64,000 bases of DNA, from assembly GCA_010093685.1 (NCBI GenBank), contig MU006241.1, positions 248,001-312,000 of the forward strand, in the 5' to 3' direction. Below the pieces are notes generated by a model. The model made no database searches and had not been told where the DNA came from. It was given only the letters and a program-made list of their open reading frames with translations. The stretch is from Ophiobolus disseminans. Taxonomy: Eukaryota; Ascomycota; Dothideomycetes; Pleosporales; Phaeosphaeriaceae. Made by a program: the position numbers and the translations under genes. Positions 1-10,610 of the stretch are shown in pieces; the stretch's first letter is position 1; every line of letters starts with the position of its first letter.

Positions 1-434
1 AGCTCGTGGTTGCATCAATCATTTGGACAGCCTTGTTCTACTTCTCGACCAGTTACTATGGTCTCCGATTATCAGTATCTCGACGCATCGCAAATCTTCC
101 GTACTTCCTATGGGTCTCATCATTCAACAGCTACCAGATCACCATCTGCTGCGCGATCGAGACTGCTTTCTTTCCTCAGCTGTACAAAGCGTCAACAGGC
201 CAAGAAGAGCGCCTGAGGAGCAGAGAAGCGACCAGTACTGTGCTATACGCTTTCAATCGCAATGGTCTTGCCGTCTTCCTGGTCGCGAATTTGCTCACGG
301 GCATCGTCAACATGACAATGCCAACGCTGCACATGAATGTTCTACAGTCTATGGCTGTCTTGACTGCATATACAGCTGCGGTAGCGGGCGTTGCGGTGGG
401 TTTGGATAGGCACAACATCTCCGTAAAAGTATAA
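1..434 (+). CDS. GWT1: GPI-anchored wall transfer protein GWT1, C-terminal part (5' truncated by window edge)
   Basis: The open frame runs in from the left edge (first whole codon at 3) and ends with a TAA at 432-434, giving about 143 residues. The visible part is hydrophobic, with several membrane segments. It carries the C-terminal Gwt1/PIG-W signatures: a stretch like NLPYFLWVSSFN followed by NRNGLAVFLVANLLTG. Gwt1 is the ER acyltransferase that adds the acyl chain to inositol of glucosaminyl-phosphatidylinositol during GPI anchor synthesis. The very C-terminus is non-conserved. No intron is needed in the visible part. The start and most membrane segments lie outside the window. Family assignment rests on my recognition of the conserved C-terminal block. 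Confidence 0.88.
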   Translation, partial: LVVASIIWTALFYFSTSYYGLRLSVSRRIANLPYFLWVSSFNSYQITICCAIETAFFPQLYKASTGQEERLRSREATSTVLYAFNRNGLAVFLVANLLTGIVNMTMPTLHMNVLQSMAVLTAYTAAVAGVAVGLDRHNISVKV

Positions 435-467
435 GCACTAAATCGAAGATCGATACGCGTTCCGGCT

Positions 468-2569
468 TCATTCCACAGATATCGTTCTGACGCTTGCTTG
501 CATCCAATCAATGACTGGTTCATCATGGACACGATAAACACTTTCATACGTTCGGAGCAACCCAATCCTTTGGCAGATGGGATGGCCATCCTTCGTTTCC
601 AATCTCGATGAGGATCCTGAACCCATTTTTCCTTCTCGCCAGATCGCAAGGCATGCACTTCCGTTGCCATCTTGTTCGATGCGTGCCACCTGAACGAGTT
701 GAATGTCGTACTCTGAAGCGGATTCACTCGATTCGTGTGTTGACAACTTGAAGTCCTGTCTGAAATCATGGTTGAATAGCGACCGAGTCACCGTTCTCGT
801 ACCACGCACATGTTTGTCTTCGATCTCGATGCTGGTTTGCTGGCTCGTTTTGATTGTCCATACTTGGTTCGCTTTGCTTCTCCGATCATCTTGTTGTCTC
901 TTGCCAACAATAAGTCGTGCAGGGATAGCTCGCCCTGTTATGATCAATTGAGGGCTGGTTGAACTGGCATTGGCATCGTCATCGTCCGCTGGCAATACTA
1001 TGGTAGCTTGTGCCTCCGCGACTGGATCATATCCAACACCTCCTTCAACAGAAGCCCATGACCACGTGGGAAGGTGCCATAACCCGGGCGGTCGTTGCTC
1101 AAGCTCAGTCTGCATGTGGACTGACCATAGAAGATCATCGAGCAGGCTGCCCCTCCACAGCCCAAAGATGTAAGCATCCCTGATTTTCTCTTTGATCTGT
1201 TCGACACATCCTTGAATGGCAGGAAGCCGATCAGATATATGCGTCAATTGGAGGGGGGAAAACTCTGATACCATGCGCCTCCACCTCTGCCTGATGCCAT
1301 GTGCATCTGGCTGGTATACATCATTCCCGATCCCCAATGCCTTGGTATGATTCCGCTTCGGAGAGTACAGATCGTGCGCTTTACGCTTCACCCATCCACA
1401 CTGGCAGATTTCAGCCTCGCCGCACTCCCAAGATATCTCACGGTCGGTAAAATGGACTACTCTACGAGACAACAGACGCTCTTGATACACCCAGCCTCGA
1501 GACTTGAGAGGAAAGTCAACCTCTTGGTGTCGCGTCGACTGATCATAGATGTGTGGGATGCTCACGTGTGCGAACACGGCTGGAGTCGCCAAGTTGGTGA
1601 GTTTATGGCTTCGCGCTTTCAAGTCCTGTATCGATATCTCACTGGAAGCGCCGCATTGCCGCGCCAAAGTGAACCACGCCCCGCTGTAGATTTTGGCCAT
1701 CATTGTCGACTCGGATGCCCAGTCTCCGCCTTGATCTTGTATAATACACAGACTATCGATCCACAAGTACCGCACGCTCAAACGCCGCAATATGTGCACC
1801 GTATCCATGAAGACTGTGCCTAGGTCTTGAAGTGGAATTCCCTCCATATGCTTCTCATAATTTCTCTGCGTAGTCGCCAATGTCAGCCCCGATGCAGACC
1901 ATCTGTGACTCAGACAGACGTATACTCTCCCGTCTGTTATTGAGTCAGACTCTACTAAGCGAATTGGCGCCCTTTGCGTCACTGGGAGTTGTGTATCGTC
2001 CACGACGCCAATGTCCAAAACTCGCTTGGGCATAAAGTCCCTAGAGTCGGGGTTTGGTTGACACGAAACGTGATCTCGGGTGCAGGTCTCCAGATGTGTT
2101 CGCACAAACTGAAGGCTTTCATCTGAAGCGAGGTTTTGCGGACAAGCGCTGCGTACAATGGCTGGCCTGGTTGGATGACGTTCGCCTGGGAGCCGAGGTC
2201 AGCACGAATTGCACATTTCTCTTCTCCACAGCGAGCGCAATATCACGTACAGTCAGTGACGTATATTTGAACAACGCTCCTTTCTGATCCACGATTGACC
2301 ACAAATTCGCCATCGAGGGAGCCGTCGCGGAAATCTTTTGGCATGAGAGAAGTCACCTCGTTCAAGGTGTCAGGGAACAATGTCTCCAAGACTCGGAGCA
2401 GTAACTTGCACCCACCATTGGGGCAACTGGTCACTGCTAAGTCGAACTCTGCTTTGGTGATGCCTGCTCGAGAAGGGCCTGTGGCAAAGACAATAAAGGC
2501 ACGGAAGGGGCGCCAGCCACCGTTGCGTTCGAGCCTCAGGTCGGCACAAGTATTGCACTCGATGGGCAT
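468..2569 (-). CDS. HET-domain (heterokaryon incompatibility) protein
   Basis: Two exons, complement(468..2185, 2251..2569), encode 678 residues. The 65-bp intron (2186-2250) has a GTACGT donor, a CTGAC branch point and a CAG acceptor, and joins the frames exactly. Exon 1 begins with a Cys-x-x-Cys segment (C-N-T-C) typical of HET-protein N-termini. The HET domain starts near residue 194 with VYVCLSHRW, continues through RYLWIDSLCIIQD (about 247) and reaches GWVYQERLLS near 335. Proteins of this family trigger cell death after fusion of genetically unlike hyphae, but most, including this one, have no known partner. The C-terminal half (about residues 350-678) is variable and unrecognised. It lies divergently from SFR1 across 552 bp. 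Confidence 0.85.
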
Positions 2570-3121
2570 TGTTCGAGATGTTAAGGCAGGTGGGTCTGAG
2601 TAGATTCAGACCACGTCAGCCGCACTCGCCTCGATAGCAATGTTGGTTGCTAGCGGGCTAAGCGGGCAAGGCTGCGTTGTCGGCCTCGGCATCTTATTTG
2701 TGTCTGCTATGTCGACACTCGTGGCTTCTGTTCTGACCCACGTCGCAAGGAGCGAAGCGCGTTGCACAAGTCACAGTGGAGGAACGAATTGATCTATTAC
2801 CTAGGCATAACTTGTGCACTTGTTTTTATAGACACAAATTGAGTGAAAGGAGCCCGCACAGCTTCGAGGTCACGATAATAGATAGCCGCCTATACCATCA
2901 TTACTTCCAGCCCCGCCATAGAACAATGTCCGATTGTGAGTAGAGAGCACCTGCTGGAGTAACATTACGGCACGTGCTAGCGTGTTTTCCCGCACGGCCC
3001 CCACTCCACCTTCCTCCCGCCCAACCGATGACATCGCGCCAACCTTCACTCTCAGTCTCAACACTCGTACGATCATACACAGCAGCGAATAACAGCGCCT
3101 CATGCCACTCAGAAAGCGAAG
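2570..3121. other. divergent intergenic region, HET gene / SFR1
   Basis: This is the shared upstream space of the minus-strand HET gene and the plus-strand SFR1 gene. It has a short AT-rich patch near 2800-2840. I see no further gene, tRNA or repeat. Short open frames on both strands near 2870-3220 have no recognisable content. Confidence 0.5.
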
Positions 3122-3985
3122 ATGTCGACCCTGAACGTGAAACGCCGTCGGCTGAACGAAGCCACCAAAACCCTCCAGAAGCCATTCAAGTCACCGTTTC
3201 GGACGCCATTGAGACCTGACTTCGGCTCCGATCCGCCGTCCTCTGATCCTCCTGAGATTAGCACACCCGTAGCGACGTCGAGACAAGTTGCACCGTCGCA
3301 CCCGTCTGCCAGTAGCCAGCATGTTACCGCACCTTCCAAGCTACCCACTACGCCCGCACCTTCCAAAGCACGCGTATCGAAGCCACTCGCTTCTCGGCTA
3401 AGCTTCGCTACACCCTCACGGGCCCCGAAGAAGAAAGTGCCGGGCAAGGCTTCCCTCACACGCGAGATCATGCAGCTACGTAGCGATCTGCAGATCCTCA
3501 CACAAGCCCAAACCCTCGCTACCTCGACCAAGGACGACGACCTGATAGTCCTGGTCGACAGATGGCGGACCGCGAGTCGCTCTGCCGCAGAGGAGATCTT
3601 TGCCACGACACGCGACAAGGTGAACCGGATGGGCGGTGTTGGCGCATGGAAGGCGCGCGAGAAGGAAGGCAAGGAGCGGCAGCAGCAATGGGACATGGAA
3701 GAACGGCAGGCTGAGAGAGAGAAAATGGAGGAAGCAAGAGAGAGCGGCGAGATTGGAGATGAGGCATACGATAAGTATGCGGAGATGGCGGATGAGAAGG
3801 GTGGGGAGGAGAAGGAGGTGGAGACGTTCAAGACCGCAGACGACGATGTGAGTTATGAGGAGTCTCAGAGATGATGGTATGCTAACGTGTGGTAGTCTTT
3901 CACCATGGACATGATGCTCAAGACGCTGAACATCGACTTGAACTTGATCGGATACAACAAGGAGGCGCAACGATGGGATGGATGA
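3122..3985 (+). CDS. SFR1: Sfr1/Mei5-type recombination accessory protein
   Basis: Two exons, 3122..3847 and 3896..3985, encode 271 residues. The 48-bp intron has a GTGAGT donor, GCTAAC branch point and TAG acceptor. Without splicing the frame ends early and loses the conserved tail. The N-terminal 110 residues are Ser/Pro/Thr-rich and basic, as expected for the disordered DNA-binding part. Residues about 115-160 form the helical segment (TREIMQLRSDLQ, then DRWRTASRSAAEEIF). The tail encoded by exon 2 has FTMDMMLKTLNI and ends GYNKEAQRWDG, matching the Sfr1 C-terminus. In fission yeast Sfr1 pairs with Swi5 and stimulates Rad51/Dmc1 strand exchange in the nucleus. A charged Glu/Lys-rich coiled-coil stretch lies at about 180-240. 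Confidence 0.85.
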
Positions 3986-4422
3986 GGCGCGCCCGTAGAA
4001 TCGCAGAACCCACTGAGGCTAGTCACGGCTGCGCATGACGATGATGGAGCTTTGCTTCTCACTGCAAGATCGTTACCATGATTTACGACGTCCATAACAC
4101 AACATATGCATTAAAAGAGGAGTTACACCAGATAGGTAGGCCATTCCTGTCAAGCCAATACTCAAACAAGACTGACCTTGCATAGCTATATACCCCATAG
4201 GCGCTTAATCATGAACATACAACAATATCGACGCAATCATAATACTCACAAGGCTTCTTTCTCGCGCACTTCTTTTGCTGTGACGTCATTATGCTGTAGT
4301 TGATCTTTTAGCTCACCATAAGTACGGCATGTCTTCAGGGACCTTTTCTCCGTCTTGACTCTCGTTTACTTCCAGACGCCACATCCTTTTGTCACGACAA
4401 CTCCTTCAAAATTACACTAACA
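3986..4422. other. intergenic region between SFR1 and SDR gene
   Basis: It holds the 3' flank of SFR1 and the upstream region of the SDR gene. It is moderately AT-rich around 4090-4260. No gene or RNA is recognised. Confidence 0.5.
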
Positions 4423-5298
4423 ATGTCTCTCGAATCACAAACCGTCCTCATCACGGGTGCTTCAATGGGCATCGGCGCCGCCATCGCACGCCGTCTCGCA
4501 TCAGAAGGCGCAACTCTGATCCTCTTCGCACGCTCAGGCGACAAACTCAACGCTCTCGCCGAAGAACTCAAGAAGACACACGAGGGTCTCAAAGTCTTCA
4601 CAACCGCCGTCGATGTGCAAGACCACGCCGCACTCTCTACAGCCGTCAAGAACATCATCGAGCAAGTCGACCACGTCGACATCCTGATCAACAATGCAGG
4701 CCTCGCCATCGGCGCACCAAATGCTTTCCCGGACCTCAAGATCCAGGAAATCATCACTATGACTGGGACTAACATCAATGGCTTCATGTTCGCCACCTAC
4801 ATCGTTCTCAATGAGGGAAAGATGAAGGAGCGTGGCAAGGGAACGATTCTAAACGTTACGAGCACGACGGGTCTTGAAGTCCCGCCTTTCCCCGGTGAAG
4901 CAGTGTACCATGCGAGTAAAGCATGCCAGGAAGCCTTTACCAACGTCTTGCGTACCGAACTCGTCGGCACGGATATCAAAGTCTTGGCGCTGCGGCCGGG
5001 CGTCGTAGCGACGAATTTTCATGAGCAGCGGCACACATGCCCCTACACTGCTATATGTCTGAGATGCTGACGTTTCGACAGGGTCGGTTATGACAAGAGC
5101 AGCTACGATGGGTTCATGCAAGGCTTTGAACCGCTGGTTGCGCCTGATGTCGCGGAGGCTGCGGCGTTTATGCTGAGTCAGAATGATAGGATCAGTGTCA
5201 AGGCACTTGATGTGGTGCCAACTGCGCAGAGGAGTCTACAGGTCTTCGATCGGGAGTGGAACTCACGTAGCGAGGATCGAAAACAGGAAAGAATGTAA
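4423..5298 (+). CDS. NADP-dependent short-chain dehydrogenase (Ydf1/YMR226C-like)
   Basis: Two exons, 4423..5030 and 5082..5298, encode 274 residues. The N-terminus carries the SDR cofactor loop TGASMGIG (about residues 10-17), NNAG near 91 and the catalytic Ser-Tyr-Lys set (S in NVTSTTG, then YHASK). The family closest to it includes yeast YMR226C, an NADP-dependent 3-hydroxy acid/L-allo-threonine dehydrogenase with broad substrate range; the true substrate here is unknown. The 51-bp intron 5031-5081 has a GC rather than GT donor, a TGCTGAC branch point and a CAG acceptor. Joined there, the frame continues as NFHEQRVGYDKSSYDGF, which is typical of the family. It is convergent with the xylitol dehydrogenase-like gene, with only 52 bp between stops. 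Confidence 0.88.
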
Positions 5299-5350
5299 GA
5301 ATTTGAAAAGCATAGTGTGAACGGAGTAAGCTTGTTCATACAAACAGCGC

Positions 5351-6469
5351 CTAATCTTGTACACCTTGAATCAGAATCTTGATCCCCTCGCCTCGCGCCG
5401 TCTTCTCCCAAGCCTCCGTCGCGTCTTCAAACTTCGTCACTGAACTAATCAGCGGCTTCACATCGATGAGCCCTTGCCTTAGGTATCCCACAGCCAACTC
5501 GTAGTCTCCCGGCCCATACCTAAAGCACCCTCTCACCATCAACTCCTTCTGTCCCATCGCCACAATCGGGAACTCCACCTTCGGCTTCCCCAGCCCAGTC
5601 TGCACATACTTCCCCCCCGGCCTCAACACATGAATCCCCGTCTCAATACTGGACGTCGCCCCCGACGCTTCAATCACGGTATCCACCTTCCCACCAAACG
5701 TATCCATCCCACTCTCCTCCAGCCCAAACGCCTTCAACAACCTCCTCGCATTTCCTTCTGCATCAACCCCTACATCCGCTTTCCACGTCTCGATCCCCTC
5801 CCCCAACCACCCCTTAGCAAACTCCAACTTCCCCTCCACAACATCCACAATAACAACGCGGTCCGCGCCAAATCGCCGCGCCACAGCCGCACACATCAAC
5901 CCAATCGTCCCACACCCCATCACAACCACCGTCTCCCCCGGCCTCACATCCCCCAACTTAACCGCATGCACCGCCACCGCCAACGGCTCCACCAGCACCG
6001 CCTCATCCAGTCCCACCGCATCGGGAAGCACGTAGCAAAAGTCCTCCGCAAGGGCGTAGAACTTGCACAACGTGCCCTGCGTATCCGGCGGCCCGGGCGC
6101 GGCGGCGAAGCGCATGGCGCGGCACAGATTGTAGGTCCCGGATTTACATGCGCGGCACACGCGGCACGGTACGCCGGGTTCGAGCGCGACGCGGTCGCCG
6201 GGTGCGAGGCTTTTGACGGCGCTGCCGGTGGAGTGGATGACGCCTGAGGCTTCGTGGCCCATTGTTAGGCCTGTGGAGGAGTTGATGGATTTTCCGATGC
6301 CGGCGTGGTGCCAGAAGTGTACGTCGCTGCCGCAGACGCCGATGTAGGCGATGCGGATGAGCACGTCGTGCGGGTTGAGGAAGGGGATGGGTTTGTCCTC
6401 GAGTTTTGCGGATTTGGGCGCGTAGAGAACGATGGAGGGGTTTTGCATGGTTTGGATGTTGGGAGACAT
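5351..6469 (-). CDS. zinc-dependent medium-chain dehydrogenase, xylitol/sorbitol dehydrogenase-like
   Basis: A single exon encodes 372 residues, the usual length of polyol dehydrogenases. The catalytic zinc site is visible as GVCGSD (Cys near 47) and GHEASG (about 72). The structural zinc-binding cysteines lie in CRVCRACKSGTYNLC. The Rossmann loop is VVVMGCGTIGL, where many relatives have GAGPIG. Members oxidise xylitol, sorbitol or L-arabinitol with NAD in the cytosol; xylitol dehydrogenase of fungal pentose catabolism is the nearest named activity. Residues setting substrate choice cannot be judged here, so the exact polyol is inference. Strong C-rich codon use is seen through most of the gene. 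Confidence 0.85.
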   Translation of the reverse strand: MSPNIQTMQNPSIVLYAPKSAKLEDKPIPFLNPHDVLIRIAYIGVCGSDVHFWHHAGIGKSINSSTGLTMGHEASGVIHSTGSAVKSLAPGDRVALEPGVPCRVCRACKSGTYNLCRAMRFAAAPGPPDTQGTLCKFYALAEDFCYVLPDAVGLDEAVLVEPLAVAVHAVKLGDVRPGETVVVMGCGTIGLMCAAVARRFGADRVVIVDVVEGKLEFAKGWLGEGIETWKADVGVDAEGNARRLLKAFGLEESGMDTFGGKVDTVIEASGATSSIETGIHVLRPGGKYVQTGLGKPKVEFPIVAMGQKELMVRGCFRYGPGDYELAVGYLRQGLIDVKPLISSVTKFEDATEAWEKTARGEGIKILIQGVQD

Positions 6470-7206
6470 GTTGGTTATTTGTGTGATGTGTAATTTCGAA
6501 ATCTAGGCTTGGAGATGTCGATACGCTCTCTCTACTTCTTGAGGTAGTTGCAGCGATCGTTGTTGGGGGTGATGTGAGTTGATGGGAAGCCTAGAATCAA
6601 TGCGGGTAGATTGGGAGATGTAGAACCACCCTGGCGTTTGTGAGCTTGATATACTCTCTTCTCTGCTCTTAGGCCTCCAATTACATTATATTTGTGGGTG
6701 TTTGTCTTACGGTAGTAGCAGGGGTATTGACGCGCGTGTATCATGCCCCGCAATTGACCAATAACAAGTATCCCGGCAGCAGGGTTCGGAGTGAGTGAGA
6801 CGTCATACAGGATTCGAGAGCATGGAAATGTACCGGGGGCTCGATCTCGACGGACTAAGCAAGTGACGTTGTGAAGTAGCCGTAAGAATACCGAAACAAT
6901 GACACAGATGCTGGAGGCAGCTCCTTTATCCGAAGGCTTAGGACCAGAAGCTCTGACGAGATAACACGACCTCCGCAATGCTGAAACCTCTATTAAAAGA
7001 TGAGGTCAACTACCTATTTCGACAATCTCCACGTGATCACGCAACACGTTCGTGGCTTCCTGCAAGGACTAGACCGCCCTTTCCGTACTTCCCCACTTCC
7101 TGCATCCGAAATACGTTTGCTTTTCGGCTGCCATTCCAACTCGCTTCTGACTCTCTTTCCACTATTACAACATTCGCGAGTCTCTGCTTCGGTTCCACGC
7201 TTGACC
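6470..7206. other. divergent intergenic region, polyol dehydrogenase / MYND gene
   Basis: It spans the upstream regions of two divergent genes. A minus-strand open frame at 6532-6978 has no family features, a poor composition and no conserved pattern, so it is not called. The frame of the MYND gene is open upstream to 7000, but that extension is not protein-like. Confidence 0.5.
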
Positions 7207-7932
7207 ATGGCAGACGCAACTCCCACCTGCGCAGCTTGCAAGAAGACAGCCGCAGCTGCAAAAGTCGACGCCCTCAAACAGTGCGCCAAATGCCACATAA
7301 CACTGTATTGCAACCGCACCTGCCAGCGAGCCGACTGGAAACCCCACAAAAAGATCTGCAGCTTATCCTATGTCGAACGAAATGCCGAACACAGCAACAC
7401 CTACTCGGCGCCCCGCCTCAACGATCTTGAGACACACATCCCGAACCCATTCACGAAGCTAGTGGAAGGCACATATTTGCACGACCGCCCAGAGAAGGAT
7501 GTATACAAGCTCCTCATCGACTCTTTCCGCATGCGTCAGGCCGACGACAAAAACCTGGAGAACAAGATCGCACCACGCAGCATCAACTCTGGAGCCTCGT
7601 CAAGCATCGAGCCATTCCGAAAGTATCTCGACCTGGCAGCTACGCGCAAGAACCTGCTGCCACCGTGGTGGAACGCCGAGAAGCGGAAGGAGTGTGAGGC
7701 TTTCGGCGAGAGCGGCGCGTGGCAGGATCTGCGCCGCGACGTCACCAAACAGCAGGTCATCAACCGTTATGGCGATGATAAGATGCCGATGCAAGTGAGG
7801 ATGGTCGCCGAAGCTGTGTATGGCGCTGGGTCAATGGGTCAAGATGGCACGTTTATGAGGAAGCAGCTGTCGATGATGGAGCAAGGTGGACCTGGAAATG
7901 GCCAACACATGAGAATGCTCAACTTGGGATGA
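7207..7932 (+). CDS. MYND-type zinc finger protein
   Basis: A single exon encodes 241 residues. I chose the ATG at 7207 rather than the in-frame ATG at 7000, because the finger begins at residue 8 from here and the extra 69 residues look like untranslated sequence. The finger has the full MYND pattern: Cys 8, 11, 26, 29, 35, 39, His 47, Cys 51. MYND fingers bind proline-rich partner peptides. Downstream (residues 60-241) is a mostly helical domain with conserved-looking PPWWN and no SET domain, so this is not a SET/MYND methyltransferase. It resembles small fungal MYND proteins of unknown role. The protein ends shortly after a Met/Gly-rich tail. Confidence 0.8.
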   Translation: MADATPTCAACKKTAAAAKVDALKQCAKCHITLYCNRTCQRADWKPHKKICSLSYVERNAEHSNTYSAPRLNDLETHIPNPFTKLVEGTYLHDRPEKDVYKLLIDSFRMRQADDKNLENKIAPRSINSGASSSIEPFRKYLDLAATRKNLLPPWWNAEKRKECEAFGESGAWQDLRRDVTKQQVINRYGDDKMPMQVRMVAEAVYGAGSMGQDGTFMRKQLSMMEQGGPGNGQHMRMLNLG

Positions 7933-8595
7933 GCTAAGGGATCAGTCATATCGAGTCCTGGGGTTGAGTTGCGTTAGCAGCTAAAGACAGCTACCCAAGC
8001 ATGGGGTGCGCTTGGCTAGTTCCAAGACTCTAGTGCTGTGATCGATAGCAAGTAGAGGATATCCGCATTGAGCATACCAAGAGCTTTATTTCCGTACGAT
8101 GTTGGCAATGCGACAAAGTCTCGGTCAGTTCGGCATTTGCAACGCTGATCAGACGCCTTACCCGTATTGGGTATGCTTATTTTTAGCGTCCCACGTCACT
8201 GGGCATTTGGGCATCAAATCACACAGAACCAAAATTTTTGCTGCTGCAAAGTATCGTGAAGGAATTCGTGCGACAACAATTTCAATCACTTTGCAACACT
8301 GATCTAATAGTTGCTGGCTCAAGGACAGTATCCCATAGCCATGACTCGGCCGAACCAATGAAACCAGACTCTAGACCACGCTCGCCCACGATGCTAAACG
8401 ACAGGCGGTGAAAAATTGCTGGTGTCGTCTGCGCGACATTGTCCGAGCGTGAGGCTAGACTGAGTATATTGTCAGAAGGAACACCTTCTTCCGTTCCTTA
8501 TCTCTTATCGTCATTCTCACTCTTTCCACATCGCCTTTCTTTTCCTTTGTGTCTGCCTACCATCCTTTCTGTGTTTTCGAGGTCCGCAGCGGCAA
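7933..8595. other. intergenic region upstream of methyltransferase gene
   Basis: It holds the 3' flank of the MYND gene and the promoter of the EFM2-like gene. A pyrimidine-rich tract (CTTTC/TCTTTCC) covers about 8490-8580 just before the start codon, as often seen in fungal promoters. No gene is recognised. Confidence 0.5.
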
Positions 8596-9771
8596 ATGAG
8601 CGTCAGCCTCTCAGGCTCCTGCCTGCCACCATCCAGCAGCTTGATACCCATTCGCCAACTCGTCGTCGCATCGGAGGAACAAATTGCGGCAGCTCTTAGG
8701 AATCTGCAGGCGTTGTATTGTCCTCTGCGTCTGCCGACTGCAATATCGAAGCCGGCTCCGAAGTGGAAGCATATTTCTGGAGTATCGACGCCTAGTCCCA
8801 TCGATTCTGGATACGCTTCTCGTGACGAGAAGCAGTTTGAGGACGATGTCGCAGTATCTGAGGAGGTGACAGCAGCTCTTCGTGCGGACCCGTATGAGCG
8901 CACTTTCGCCACGAGATGGCTTACTTCGCTTATCTCTCGTGTGGAGGAGATGGGATTTGATGAAGATGCAACGGCCTCTATTATTGACGATGCAGCGTTT
9001 ATCCTATCGTCATTTTCCGATTTCACGAAGGATGAAGAAGAGGAAGCTCTGGAGCGTGATTTCTCGTTTCCAACGGCATCCGGTGGGAAAGTAGAAGTTA
9101 CATTGAACGATGCGCCACTTTCAGGAACTGATCATACGGATGTCGGACTACAGAGTTGGGGCGCAAGTATTGTGCTGAGCAGCATGATGTGTGCCGATCA
9201 TGAGCGCTTCGGCTTGCAGCAAGAGACACTCGGCGAGCGGCCGACAATAATTGAGCTCGGCGCAGGCACTGGGCTCGTCAGCTTGACACTTGCGAAACTG
9301 TTACCGGAGTTTGGTGTCACGGGTGCAAATATCGTGGCCACCGACTATCATCTGGCCGTACTCGACAACTGCAAGCTGAACGTGGAGACCAACTTCCCTT
9401 CCGAACAGCCTCCAGTTGGCATACAGATCCTCGACTGGTCCCAGCCACCAGCCGATTTGCAGTCAACAGCCACCATGCTGATTGCATCCGATGTCATCTA
9501 CGCGCCTGAGCACGCGGCATGGCTACGTGACTGCGCTGCACATCTGCTCAAGCCAGACGGCACATTCTGGCTCATGGCCACGGTGCGCAAGACTGGCAAA
9601 TTCGAGGGCATACCGGAGACTGTCGAGTCTGCTTTCGTACCAAAGCTGTGCCCGAAGGATGCAAGTGGACGAGTGTTCAAGATCTTGCAGAAGGAGACTG
9701 TAGAAAAGAGGAGGAGCATCGGGAGGGGTGACGAGAGTGGGTACAACCTTTACAGAATAGGATGGGTTTAG
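8596..9771 (+). CDS. EFM2: METTL21/EFM2-type protein-lysine methyltransferase
   Basis: A single exon encodes 391 residues. The C-terminal half is a class I SAM-dependent methyltransferase of the Methyltransf_16 group. Motif I is IIELGAGTGLVSL (about 219-231), an acidic ATDYH follows strand 2, and ASDVIYAPEHAAWL (about 295) is the post-motif. The N-terminal 150 residues are an extra helical domain, as in yeast Efm2 (about 420 residues), which methylates translation elongation factor EF2/EF3 lysines in the cytosol. Orthology to Efm2 rather than another METTL21-like enzyme rests on length and the N-terminal extension and is moderately sure. Confidence 0.72.
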   Translation: MSVSLSGSCLPPSSSLIPIRQLVVASEEQIAAALRNLQALYCPLRLPTAISKPAPKWKHISGVSTPSPIDSGYASRDEKQFEDDVAVSEEVTAALRADPYERTFATRWLTSLISRVEEMGFDEDATASIIDDAAFILSSFSDFTKDEEEEALERDFSFPTASGGKVEVTLNDAPLSGTDHTDVGLQSWGASIVLSSMMCADHERFGLQQETLGERPTIIELGAGTGLVSLTLAKLLPEFGVTGANIVATDYHLAVLDNCKLNVETNFPSEQPPVGIQILDWSQPPADLQSTATMLIASDVIYAPEHAAWLRDCAAHLLKPDGTFWLMATVRKTGKFEGIPETVESAFVPKLCPKDASGRVFKILQKETVEKRRSIGRGDESGYNLYRIGWV

Positions 9772-9993
9772 ACTCCATTGGTGTTTGGGTATAGTAGGAG
9801 GCATTGGTTTTTAGCGTTCTAGAGTATTGCGTTGCGGCGGTTGTATTGAAGAGCAGAAGGATAGACACAAGATTTCGATCACGAATAGATGAAGAACGAC
9901 ACATCTTCTTTACACAACTTTTTCAATCAAACTTCCAATCCTCCGCCACGCCACAATCTCAAACCGCCTAGATATCACCGCCTGAAGCCCAGA

Positions 9994-10333
9994 TCAGAAT
10001 CCACAGTACGGCACCGCATCTACCCACCCATTAGCCTCATCTTCTAATCTTCTTCTTCTCAAGCAAGGACAACTCACCACCACACCCCCGTCCAAAGACC
10101 CCAGCCGGAACCCAACACTCCTTGGCATTGACATACAGCCACTTCCCATTGCCCTGCACACTTCGTCCCAGCGAGTAGCACTGCACATTGATTTGCACGT
10201 TTGGAGGGAGCATCGTCCTGCGTTCTTGGTGCCAGCGGTCGTAGTCGCAGGAGAGGGGGCGCGTGGGTGTTAGGGGGCAGGGCTTGGCAAGGGCGAGGGG
10301 GAGGAGGGCGAGGGCGAGGTAGGAGGTGTGCAT
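9994..10333 (-). CDS. small secreted cysteine-rich protein
   Basis: Two exons, complement(9994..10019, 10078..10333), encode 93 residues. The start at 10333 gives a clean signal peptide (MHTSYLALALLPLALA). The mature protein has six cysteines (KPC, LSC, VQC, KEC, RGC, YCG), which could form three disulphides. The sixth is supplied only after splicing the 58-bp intron 10020-10077 (GTGAGT donor, GCTAAT branch point, TAG acceptor); reading through gives a Lys/Arg tail and five cysteines. A TATATA box lies about 70 bp upstream. The closest pattern is that of fungal effector-like or antimicrobial-like secreted peptides, but I recognise no named family. Function is unknown. Confidence 0.68.
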
Positions 10334-10401
10334 TTTGAGCAAAGTAGGGATTGCTTTGGAAGGATGGAGAAATGGAATGATGAGTAGGACGAAAGCGGGA
10401 G

Positions 10402-10409
10402 ATATATAA
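10402..10409 (-). promoter_or_regulatory. TATA box of the secreted protein gene
   Basis: On the minus strand the sequence reads TTATATAT, about 70 bp before the start codon at 10333. The spacing and sequence fit a core promoter TATA element. This is a sequence-based guess. Confidence 0.4.
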
Positions 10410-10610
10410 GTTGATCTTGAGAAGAGAGTACTATTGTTAGTTGCGAAGGTTACACGCCGTGTTCGCACTTGTCGCATTTCTCGCTTCATACATTTCAAAG
10501 TCTCGGAGTAATATATTAACACGAAGCTCTAGTCCAATAACCCTCTCATACTATCTTTGTATATTACAACCCCGTTCCATCGCATCGAATGCGCACTTAC
10601 CGTTACACAG

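Noticed and set aside
6532..6978. 148-codon open frame on the minus strand upstream of the polyol dehydrogenase
   Set aside because: No domain, signal or family pattern; composition looks like antisense or random sequence in a promoter region.
7000..7206. N-terminal extension of the MYND protein
   Set aside because: The MYND finger normally lies close to the start; the extra residues look like translated leader sequence and the ATG at 7207 has a good context.
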